NCBI GenBank assembly: GCA_001695595.3
Contig: MBPM02000060.1
Coordinates: forward strand, 62,001 to 126,000
Direction: 5' to 3'
Length of the DNA: 64,000 nucleotides
DNA from: Plasmopara viticola
Lineage: Eukaryota > Oomycota > Peronosporomycetes > Peronosporales > Peronosporaceae
How positions within the stretch are numbered: the first letter of the stretch is position 1; each line of letters begins with the position of its first letter. The position numbers and the translations under genes were made by a program. Positions 1 to 9,060 of this stretch are shown here, in pieces. The notes under the pieces are model-generated. The model was not told the DNA's origin. It saw only the letters and a list, made by a program, of their open reading frames with translations, and did not search any database.

Positions 1-195
1 GCGATCGGCTGACGACTTGTTGTATTTAGGGTTTCTGGTAGCGTTAACTCACTTTTATTAACAGTATGCTTTTGGACGGTGGGTGAAAGGTAGTGGTGAA
101 AGATGTGAACAGTCTTAAATGCGCGGGTATCATTTAAAACTGGAGGAGTAAGAAACAATTTGCTTGCATGAGATAGTCAGGAATATTCATGAACT

Positions 196-267
196 GGGCG
201 CATAGCGCAGTGGTAGCGCGTCCGGTTTGCATGCGGAAGGCCCCAGGTTCAATCCCTGGTGTGTCCA
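196..267 (+). tRNA. tRNA-Ala(UGC), array copy 1
   Basis: Cloverleaf of 72 nt. The anticodon loop TTTGCAT gives UGC (alanine). Acceptor, D (GCGC/GCGC) and T stems pair, the T stem as CCAGG/CCTGG, a compensated variant of the array's usual CCGGG/CCCGG. The anticodon stem has a G-G mismatch at its loop-proximal pair. A-box and B-box promoter elements are present. It may still be expressed, but is less perfect than copy 2. Confidence 0.75.
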
Positions 268-725
268 TACTAGCGCTTGTCTTCCACCTACTAATTCGTT
301 TGCAAACGCAATACAATATCATGCTTTTTACAGGTCGTTTAAAGAACGGCTATATCACCTGTAAAGTGGCTCTGATCGTGACACTACATAGCTCAACGTT
401 TAGCCCGCACATTTTTTCGTTTCTTCAAGGCTACTAACATGAGCTATCAATTGGTGTTGACATCGATCTAGAGATCACATTGTCTCTTCGAAGTTGTTTT
501 TTCAATTGTGCATCCTTGATTAGAATACGGCGATCGGCTGACGACTTGTTTGTATTTAGGGTTTCTGGTAGCGTTAACTCACTTTTATTAACAGTATGCT
601 TTTGGACGGTGGGTGAAAGGTAGTGGTGAAAGATGTGAACAGTCTTAAATGCGCGGGTATCATTTAAAACTGGAAAAGTAAGAAACAATTTGCTTGCATG
701 AGATGGCCAGGAACTTTCATGAACT

Positions 726-797
726 GGGCGCATAGCGCAGTGGTAGCGCGTCCGCTTTGCATGCGGAAGGCCCCGGGTTCAATCCCCGGTGTGTCCA
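726..797 (+). tRNA. tRNA-Ala(UGC), array copy 2, structurally intact
   Basis: This is the only copy in which all four stems pair: acceptor GGGCGCA/TGTGTCC with two G-U pairs, D stem GCGC/GCGC, anticodon stem TCCGC/GCGGA, T stem CCGGG/CCCGG. The loop TTTGCAT gives anticodon UGC. Internal Pol III boxes are intact (TAGCGCAGTGG and GGTTCAATCC). A T5 run lies 12 nt downstream, where the other units have a C-interrupted sequence. It is probably the functional gene visible here. Confidence 0.88.
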
Positions 798-809
798 TAC
801 TAGCGCTTG

Positions 810-814
810 TTTTT
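810..814 (+). terminator. Pol III T-run after tRNA copy 2
   Basis: Five consecutive T residues 12 nt past the tRNA 3' end fit an RNA polymerase III terminator. Equivalent positions in the other near-identical units read GTCTTCC, so they lack this close stop. Their next T5 is about 110 nt downstream of the tRNA. Confidence 0.55.
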
Positions 815-1254
815 CACCTACTAATTCGTTCGCAAACGCAATACAATATCATGCTTTTTACAGGTCGTTTAAAGAACGGCTATATCACCTGTAAAGTAAC
901 TCTGATCGTGACACTACATAGCTCAACGTTTAGCCCGCACATTTTTTCGTTTTTTCAAGGCTACTAACATGAGCTATCAACTGGTGTTGACATCGATCTA
1001 GAGATCACATTGTCTCTTCGTAGTTGTTTTTTCAATTGCGCATCCTTGTTAGAATACGGCGATCGGCTGTCGACTTGTTTGTATTTAGGGTTTCTGGTAG
1101 CGCTAACTGACTTTTATTAACGGTATGCTTTTGGACGGTGGGTGAAAGGTAGTGGTGAAAGATGTGAACAGTCTTAAATGCGCGGGTATCATTTAAAACT
1201 GGAAAAGTAAGAAACAATTTGCTTGCATGAGATGGCCAGGAACTTTCATGAACT

Positions 1255-1326
1255 GGGCGCATAGCGCAGTGGTAGCGCGTCCGGTTTGCATGCGGAAGGC
1301 CCCGGGTTCAATCCCCGGTGTGTCCA
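1255..1326 (+). tRNA. tRNA-Ala(UGC), array copy 3
   Basis: 72 nt with intact acceptor, D and T stems and anticodon UGC. It carries the same G-G mismatch at the bottom of the anticodon stem as copy 1. The internal promoter boxes are intact. Confidence 0.72.
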
Positions 1327-1785
1327 TACTAGCGCTTGTCTTCCACCTACTAATTCGTTCGCAAACGCAATACAATATCATGCTTTTTACAGGTCGTTTA
1401 AAGAACGGCTATATCACCTGTAAAGTGGCTCTGATCGTGACACTACATAGCTCAACGTTTAGCCCGCACATTTTCTCATTTCTTCAAGGCTACTAACATG
1501 AGCTATCAACTGGTGTTGGCATCGATCTAGAGATCACATTGTCTCTTCGAAGTTGTTTTTTCAATTGCGCATCCTTGATAAGAATACGGCGATCGGCTGA
1601 CGACTTGTTTGTATTTAGGGTTTCTGGTAGCGTTGACTCACCTTTATTAACAGTATGCTTTTGGACGGTGGGTTAAAGGTAGTGGTGAAAGATGTGAACA
1701 GTCTTAAAATGCGCGAAAATCATTCAAGACTGGAAAAGTAAGAAACAATGTGCTTGCATGAGATGGTCAGGAACTTTCATGAACT

Positions 1786-1857
1786 GGACGCATAGCGCAG
1801 TGGTAGCGCGTTCGCTTTGCATGCGGAAGGCCCCAACTTCAATCCCCGGTGTGTCCA
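1786..1857 (+). pseudogene. tRNA-Ala pseudogene, array copy 4 (broken T arm)
   Basis: Length 72 nt and anticodon UGC are kept, but the T stem reads CCAAC against CCCGG. Three of five pairs are lost and the B-box is damaged (AACTTCAATCC). The acceptor has a G3-to-A change that still pairs. Copies 8 and 9 carry related T-arm lesions. Confidence 0.75.
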
Positions 1858-2151
1858 TACTAGCGCTTGTCTTCCACCTACTAATTCGTTTGCAAACGCA
1901 ATACAATATCATGCTTTTTACAGGTCGTTTAAAGAACGGCTATATCACCTGTAAAGTGGCTCTGATCGTGACACTCCATAGCTCAACGTTTAGCCCGCAC
2001 ATTTTCTCGTTTCTTCAAAGCTACTAACATGAGCTATCAACTGGTGCTGGCATTGATCTAAAAGATCACATTGTCTCTTTGAAGTTGTTTCTTCAATTGC
2101 GCATCCTTGATTAGAATACGGCGATCGGCTGGTAAGGAACTTTCATGAACT

Positions 2152-2223
2152 GGGAGCATAGCGCAGTGGTAGCGCGTCCGCTTTGCATGCGGAAGGCCCC
2201 GGGTTCAATCCCCGGTGTGTCCA
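2152..2223 (+). tRNA. tRNA-Ala(UGC), array copy 5, acceptor mismatch
   Basis: The anticodon and T stems are perfect and the anticodon is UGC, but the acceptor begins GGGAGCA and so loses one pair at position 4. It sits in the shortened 365-bp unit, where the usual upstream flank is deleted to within about 30 bp of the tRNA. This may affect its expression. Confidence 0.65.
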
Positions 2224-2681
2224 TACTAGCGCTTGTCTTCCACCTACTAATTCGTTCGCAAACGCAATAGAATATTATGCTTTTTACAGGTCGTTTAAAG
2301 AACGGCTATATCACCTGTAAAGTGGCTCTGATCGTGACACTACATAGCTCAACGTTTAGCCCGCACATTCTTTCGTTTCTTCAAGGCTACTAACATGAGC
2401 TATCAACTGGTGTTGACATCGATCTAGAGATCACATTGTCTCTTCAAAGTTGTTTTTTCAATTGTGCATCCTTGATTAGAATACGGCGATCGGCTGACGA
2501 CTTGTTTTTATTCAGGGTTTCTGGTAGCGTTAACTCACTTTTATTAACTGTATGCTTTTGGACGGTGGGTGAAAGGTAGTGGTGAAAGATGTGAAGAGTC
2601 TTAAATGCGCCGGTAGCATTTAAAACTGGAAAAGTACGAGACAATTTGCTTGCATGAGATAGTCAGGAACATTCATGAACT

Positions 2682-2764
2682 GGGCGCATAGCGCAGTGGT
2701 AGCGCAGTTATAGCGCGTCCGGTTTGCATGCGGAAGGCCCCGGGTTCAATCCCCGGTGTGTCCA
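2682..2764 (+). pseudogene. tRNA-Ala copy 6 with duplicated A-box
   Basis: The copy is 83 nt because an 11-nt segment (TAGCGCAGTKR) is tandemly duplicated in the D-arm/A-box region. The T arm and anticodon UGC are intact and the anticodon stem has the G-G mismatch. The extra segment would disrupt the D arm. Copy 7 shares the lesion. Confidence 0.75.
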
Positions 2765-3222
2765 TACTAGCGCTTGTCTTCCACCTACTAATTCGTTCGC
2801 AAACGCAATACAATATCATGCTTTTTACAGGTCGTTTAAAGAACGGCTATATCACCTGTAAAGTGGCTCTGATCGTGACACTACATAGCTCAACGTTTAG
2901 CCCGCACATTTTTTCGTTTCTTCAAGGCTACTAACATGAGCTATCAACTGGTGTTGACATCGATCTAGAGATCACATTGTCTCTTCAAAGTTGTTTTTTC
3001 AATTGTGCATCCTTGATTAGAATACGGCGATCGGCTGACGACTTGTTTTTATGAAGGGTTTCTGGTAGCGTTAACTCACTTTTATTAACAGTATGCTTTT
3101 GGACGGTGGGTGAAAGGTAGTGGTGAAAGATGTGAAGAGTCTTAAATGCGCCGGTAGCATTTAAAACTGGAAAAGTACGAGACAATTTGCTTGCATGAGA
3201 TAGTCAGGAACATTCATGAACT

Positions 3223-3305
3223 GGGCGCATAGCGCAGTGGTAGCGCAGTTTTAGCGCGTCCGGTTTGCATGCGGAAGGCCCCGGGTTCAATCCCCGGTGT
3301 GTCCA
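3223..3305 (+). pseudogene. tRNA-Ala copy 7 with duplicated A-box
   Basis: This 83-nt copy has the same 11-nt A-box duplication as copy 6, differing by one base (TTTT versus TTAT). The units around copies 6 and 7 are almost identical, so one was copied from the other after the insertion arose. Confidence 0.75.
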
Positions 3306-3761
3306 TACTAGCGCTTGTCTTCCACCTACTAATTCGTTCGCAAACGCAATACAATATCATGCTTTTTACAGGTCGTTTAAAGAACGGCTATATCACCTGT
3401 AAAGTGGCTCTGATCGTGACACTACATAGCTCAACGTTTAGCCCGCACAATTTTTCATTTCTTCAAGGCTACTAACATGAGCTATCACTGGTGTTGGCAT
3501 CGATCTAGAGATCACATTGTCTCTTCGAAGTTGTTTTTTCAATTGCGCATCCTTGATTAGAATACGGCGATCGGCTGACGACTTGTTTGTATTTAGGGTT
3601 TCTGGTTGCGTTGACTCACTTTTATTAACAGTATGCTTTTGGACGGTGAGTGAAAGGTAGTGTTGAAAGATGTGAACAGTCTTAAAATGCGCGAAATCGT
3701 TCAAAACTGGAAAGTAAGAAACAATGTGCTTGCATGAGATGGTCAGGAACTTTCATGAACT

Positions 3762-3833
3762 GGGCGCATAGCGCAGTGGTAGCGCGTTCGCTTTGCATGC
3801 GGAAGGCCCCAACTTCAATCCCCGGTGTGTCCA
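3762..3833 (+). pseudogene. tRNA-Ala pseudogene, array copy 8 (broken T arm)
   Basis: The T arm begins CCAAC as in copy 4, so three T-stem pairs and the B-box are lost. The rest, including anticodon UGC, is intact. The unit shares other changes with unit 4 upstream of the tRNA. Confidence 0.75.
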
Positions 3834-4291
3834 TACTAGCGCTTGTCTTCCACCTACTAATTCGTTTGCAAACGCAATACAATATCATGCTTTTTACAGG
3901 TCGTTTAAAGAACGGCTATATCACCTGTAAAGTGGCTCTGATCGTGACACTACATAGCTCAACGTTTAGCCCGCACATTTTCTCGTTTCTTCAAGGCTAC
4001 TAACATGAGCTATCAACTGGTGTTGACATCAATCTAGAGATCACATTGTCTATTCGGAGTTGTTTTTCCAATTGCGCATCCTTGATTAGAATACGGCGAT
4101 CGGCTGACGACTTGTTTTTATTTAGGGTTTCTGGTAGCGTTAACTCACTTTTATTAACAGTATGCTTTTGGACGGTGGGTGAAAGGTAGTGGTGAAAGAT
4201 GTGAACAGTCTTAAATGCGCGGGTATCATTTAAAACTGGAAAAGTAAGAAACAATGTGCTTGCATGAGATGGTCAGGAACTTTCATGAACT

Positions 4292-4362
4292 GGGCGCATA
4301 GCGCAGTGGTAGCGCGTTCGCTTTGCATGCGGAAGCCCCAAATTCAATCCCCGGTGTGTCCA
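4292..4362 (+). pseudogene. tRNA-Ala pseudogene, array copy 9
   Basis: 71 nt with one base lost in the variable region and a T arm reading CCAAATTC, a further decayed form of the copy 4/8 lesion. Anticodon UGC remains. Confidence 0.75.
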
Positions 4363-4811
4363 TACTAGCGCTTGTCTTCCACCTACTAATTCGTTTGCAA
4401 ACGCAATACAATATCATGCTTTTTACAGGTCGTTTAAAGAACGGCTATATCACCTGTAAAGTGGCTCTGATCGTGACACTACATAGCTTAACGTTTAGCC
4501 CGCACATTTTTTCATTTCTTCAAGGCTACTAACATGAGCTATCACTGGTGTTGGCATCGATCTAGAGATCACATTGTCTCTTCGGAATTGTTTTTTCAAT
4601 TGCGCATCCTTGATAAGAATACGGCGATCGGCTGACGACTTGTTTTTATGAAGGGTTTCTGGTAGCGTTAACTCACTTTTATAAACAGTATGCTTTCAGA
4701 CGGTGGGTGAAACGTAGTGCTGAAAGATGTGAACAGTCTTCAATGCGCGGATTTAATTTAAACTTAAAAAGTAAGGAACAATGGGCTTGCATGAGACGGT
4801 CGTGCAAGCAG

Positions 4812-4883
4812 TTGTTTCTAGCGCAGTGGTAGCGCGTCCGCTTTGCATGCGGAAGAGCCCGGGTTCAATCCCCGGTGTGTCCA
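4812..4883 (+). pseudogene. tRNA-Ala pseudogene, array copy 10 (no acceptor 5' strand)
   Basis: From the D arm to the 3' end the copy matches the intact gene, but the seven 5' acceptor bases are replaced by unrelated sequence that cannot pair with TGTGTCC. It lies in the last unit before the Copia insertion. Confidence 0.8.
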
Positions 4884-4973
4884 TACTAGCGCTTGTCTTC
4901 CACCTACTAATTCGTTCGCAAACGCAATACAATATCATGCTTTTTACAGGTCGTTTTTAGAACGGCTATATCA

Positions 4974-7450
4974 TCGGTGTCGGTGCATGCACGCTTTGCC
5001 GTTGGTAGCTCTTTTTATCGTCCAGACCATTCTTCAGCAAAAATACAGGGAATTTTGATCGCAATTTCCACCCACGTTTCGCTCGGAGCCATAACCTGTC
5101 TTCATCAACAACGTATCGAGGTGCGTGATACATTGCCAGTTCCGTACTTGTCACTGCTTGACCGAACGGCTCAGGAAGTTAAGGTAAGCTAACCTCTTCC
5201 TTGGGATCAACGCCGTTCATCTCCATGTCCAGGGCATGGCTCTCAACACCTTCAAACGATTTGTCCATGGAGGCCGTTGTTGTTCATCAACGTTGCCATT
5301 TGCATCACCATCAGCCTTGAGAATATAGCTGAACGCCCGCTTTAAGGGAGGTACGCTGAGTAGATGCGTTTACTCCACGCTCGTCAAGTCGTACCAATCT
5401 TGCCACATTGACCTTGAAGCACTTCAAGGCGTAAGCGCGGTAAGCTTTCACATTCTCAGCGTAAACACGAAATACAGACTGCAAGCTTTAAGGGCAAGCT
5501 TCGTTCTTGTGGCGTTGTCAATGCATGCATAGCCTTGCGATTAAAATATCCATAAGTGACCTGACTTCGTGTTTTTGTTGAAACCAAAGTGTCACGACCG
5601 AGTTTGCCGTATTGGTAAAGTGGTTACGAGGTTAACCGCTGTACTCGCTGCTTCTGTCCACCATTTGGAGGCCATGCGCTTGTAGTGGATCATGTTCGTA
5701 CCCTCTTCACGATGGTGCGACTCATCCTCTAAGCTATTTCAGATTACTGAGGACTGTGCGGCACAGTACACTATTGCATTATACCGCTCTTGGTGTAAAT
5801 TTCGCAACCGCCTTGTTTACTACATCGAATCCACTGTCTAATCATAGGCACTTCAGGCTCTACTGATTGTCGTAGAGCGTCTTGAGTTCGTACGGCTAAA
5901 TTACCACTCGTTATTGTGCTTAGTAACAAAAGCCAACACATAACGCGAGTAATTAACCACGAACCACCACTTGAAGCCGTCTAAATCGACCTCATTACAT
6001 TCGTAAAAAACGTGTGATGTTCTAGTCTGCGGTTTCGTCAAGAGAAACTTAAGCTCTGTTTGCCCTTCATGCCAGCCACCGCATAGCCTCTCAACGCCTT
6101 CTTATTCTAAGGAATACCTCTTGTTGCCCGCTACGTCCTTTTTAGTCATTCATGCCGGGGTGAATCGAGCAAGAGTGTTTAAGCTACCACTCACCATCAG
6201 CCCTCTTGTACTCATTGTAATCTACTAGCCGTGCTTTTTCTTGCTCACAGTCAAAAACGAACGCTTTACTGACCTTCTTGCCGATGGCGACTGCGCGGTT
6301 TGTACCTCAAACGAAACAGGAGGAATTTTGGAACCCAATGTTCATGCCCCTGTTGCCAATTTGCCAGCTTATAGTGATTGTCGAACGAGCTCTAGAGTGT
6401 GCAAGATCTCGAGCAACTAAATACGAAAAAAAGCCGTTTGAACCAGTCAGCTGGACTGTACTAAACAGACACTTGGAATTTCTTGCCGTCTGCCATGGTG
6501 AACTCTGGATCATCTTTCAAAGCCTTGATATCGAAAAGATCGCTTTGATGAGGTGTCATGTGCGATGACGCTCCATTATTGATTTACCATCCAGCACATT
6601 GTTCTTCTCTTGAGGCAAACACAGCATAGTTTTCATCGGCGCCGTTCCGCTTTACACAGTCTGGCTTAGAATAACAAACTTGATCACACTTATAGCACTA
6701 ACACCGCTGTCCCTGCGCGAAGGATTCCCTTCGCGACCAAGCTTTGTTTGCTTGGAGCCGTTCAGCACAAATTTTGAAGGCGCGCTCCGCGGTTTTCTTC
6801 TTCTCAAATTGCTTATATCCTTTGAGCAGCTTCTCCTTCGCCTGGATCAGCGTCAAATCCTCAACGGATCCGGATTGGATACGATACGCTCGTAGTCCGA
6901 GAGAAGAATGCCCAACACAATCATCAGCTAACGCGCCTAATGTATGGTCTCTCCGCTCGTCGGAGGAGTCGAGGTGATTGGTCAGGGTAGATAGACTCTA
7001 CATCTTGTACTCATGGAGCCGCCGTGTCATCGTGGCACAATTATGTAGTGTGTTGCGGTTGTAGAACTCCCGCATTGGCTCACATGCATCCATGGCACAT
7101 ATCGCAGATCGAAGTTTGGTCTAGTGCTGCAGCTCCACGTCTTGGGCGATAATCCCTAGCAGCTTGGCATCGATCACGAACCAAACATCGGTTATCTCGC
7201 TCTCAGGCTTGATCATTGTAATGTACCGCAGGAGACTGTTTCTGGCATGCTTCGTCATTGTTTTGAGCTCCCAGTGAAAATGTTTTCGCTATACGAGAAG
7301 AATTTAGCGTGTAAGGGCATGTCGACGAGAAAGTGATGCGGAGAAGAGGCAGTGGGGCTGTTATCTTGTTGGAAAGGTGTGCGACCGAAAAGGTAGAATG
7401 CGAAGTGAATATTATTAGGTCCTTAGTTCGCTATGTGCTATCTATCTAGC
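4974..7450 (-). mobile_element. Decayed Ty1/Copia retrotransposon (gag-protease-integrase part)
   Basis: Read on the minus strand, with many stops and frame changes, Copia signatures occur in the right order. A decayed zinc knuckle (CYKCDQVC...C) lies near 6690. A protease motif NNGASSHMT lies near 6570, where the usual active-site Asp is Asn. An integrase stretch ending NYSRYVLAFV lies near 5950, IHYKRMASKWWTEA near 5690, and SQGYACIDNATRTKL near 5530. No reverse transcriptase or LTRs were recognised, so the copy is truncated. It separates the homogeneous tRNA array from its diverged tail. Outer boundaries are approximate. Confidence 0.75.
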
Positions 7451-7844
7451 CTGTCTTTCTAGATTTTTTCAGGAAGATTCTTTGTGACGTAAGCATACAG
7501 CGTCATAACCACACCAAGATTGGCCGTCAATCAGTTCTTAATCCTTTGTTGTCACCCACCTGTCCCATATGCATTAATTGGTAAAGTTCCAACAAAAAGC
7601 TTTCTGTCTTCTCGATTTTGCTCATCAATTACGTGTCGTTGATAAGACTACATTGTACAGCAGGCGACTTGTTTGCATATCAGGTTGATGGTATTATTGA
7701 CTCTCTTCCAGTACAAAGTATATTATAGGACGGTGAGTGAAAGGTATCTTAAAAGATGAACACAGTCTTACAGTACCCGGGTACCTTCTGACATTGAAAA
7801 AAGAGCAAAAAGCTTGTCTATGATCGAAAGAACTGACATAAATT

Positions 7845-7916
7845 CGACTCATAGCGCAGTAGTAGCGCGTCCTCTTTGCATGCAGAAGGCCCAGGGTTCA
7901 ATCCACAGTGTGTTCA
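7845..7916 (+). pseudogene. tRNA-Ala relic, copy 11
   Basis: The D arm, anticodon loop TTTGCAT and T loop are recognisable, but acceptor, anticodon stem and T stem (CAGGG/CACAG) are mutated. Confidence 0.7.
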
Positions 7917-8357
7917 TGTGAGCGCTCTTCCTTCACCTACTTGCACGTTTGCAAAAAAAAACATTTTACGCTTTCTGCAGGTCGATGCAAGCACGGCTGT
8001 ATCGCCTGCAAGCTGATTTGAATGGTGACACTGCGTAAGAGAACGATGTTTAGCCCGCCCTACTTTCGTCAGCTATTCTCTGATGTTAAATTTAATCTTT
8101 GAGAGCTATACTATCTTATAACGTTATTCATTTGTTCGCGCATCGATAAGACTATGTTTGATTTCGCAAGTGGCTGAGGACTCGTTTGTATAACAAGCCA
8201 CTGGTAGCGATTATTCACTTTTTCATGAAGTAAGCTATCGAACGATGGGTGAAAGGTAGTCGTGCAGATGTGCGCAGTTGTAATATTACGAGGCTATCAT
8301 TAATTTATATCTAGAATAGAGCAATGCATCTGTCTGACCGGGTGGATTCCTATTTCA

Positions 8358-8429
8358 TTGTTGAGAGCGCAGCGGTAGCGCATCCGCTTTGCATGAGGAA
8401 GTCCATTAGTTCAATACCCGGTGTGCCCC
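8358..8429 (+). pseudogene. tRNA-Ala relic, copy 12
   Basis: GCGCAGCGGTAGCGC and the loop TTTGCAT remain. The acceptor and T stems have lost pairing. Clearly non-functional. Confidence 0.65.
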
Positions 8430-8881
8430 AAATCGCGCCTTCCTTGTGTCTACTGGTACGATGGTAGGCTCCATCGAACGAACTAATTTCAAAGATTAGC
8501 TAAAGCACAGCTATACCTGGTTGTATTTGTAACGATACGTAACCCAACGATGTAAAGTATGGCCAATATTCTTTTTCATCGAAGCTGCCAACGTCAGCTT
8601 CTATCTGTTGTTGAATTGGGTCATCAAGAGCCATACTGTCGTCATGATGTTGCTCATATAATTGCGCACCACCGATAAGACTATGGTGTACAGCTGGCGA
8701 CTTGGTCGTATATCAGATTGCTAGTAGCGATTACTCACTTTCAATGTGGAGTCAAATATTGGACGGGTAGTGATTGTGAGAGGTAGCAGTAAAAGTTTTG
8801 TGCAGTCGTAGAAATACTAGAGTTTTTTGCATGAAACAAAGGGCAATATGTTGACAAGTCGATGATAGAACTCACACAAAC

Positions 8882-8955
8882 CGGGAGTATATCACACTGG
8901 CAGCGCGTCTACTGTGCAAGCAAAGGCCCTATTAGAATTCTGGACTTCTTGAGTC
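8882..8955 (+). pseudogene. tRNA-Ala relic, copy 13
   Basis: Only fragments such as GGCAGCGCGTCTACTGTGCA align to the tRNA. It is identified mainly by its spacing from copy 12. Confidence 0.45.
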
Positions 8956-9060
8956 CGTACAATCACAGCCCTTTTCATCGGAAATTTCTGTCTAATTTAC
9001 GGTACGGTATGACTTATATCGCTTTTTAAAAGCCCGCACATTAACTCTAATGAGTCTACA

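Larger units (their letters stand above)
1..4973 (+). repeat. Tandem array of ten tRNA-Ala-bearing units
   Basis: Ten head-to-tail units start at 1, 530, 1059, 1589, 2121, 2486, 3027, 3567, 4096 and 4624, each opening with GCGATCGGCTG. Nine are 528-541 bp and near-identical over their whole length, including non-coding flanks. The unit at 2121 is only 365 bp because about 165 bp between its opening and its tRNA is deleted. Each unit carries one tRNA-Ala(UGC) copy. The array runs off the left edge, so more copies are expected. On the right, the tenth unit breaks at about 4973, where Copia-derived sequence begins. Short reading frames repeated in every unit are by-products of the repeat and are not called as genes. 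Confidence 0.95.
7590..9060 (+). repeat. Diverged remainder of the tRNA-Ala array (three units)
   Basis: Three more units, spaced about 530 bp, can be aligned to the array by landmarks such as GGCGACTTG, GAAAGGTAG and the tRNA relics. They are far more diverged than the left ten. They belong to the same array, cut off by the Copia insertion. Confidence 0.75.

Noticed and set aside
134..4938. Recurring 60-99-codon frames on both strands in the tRNA array
   Set aside because: They repeat in every unit, run through the tRNA sequence on both strands and change with unit indels, with no domain. They are by-products of the tandem repeat.
1..4973. Possible CRISPR array
   Set aside because: The units are about 530 bp with no short repeat-spacer pattern, and the sequence is eukaryotic with spliced genes.
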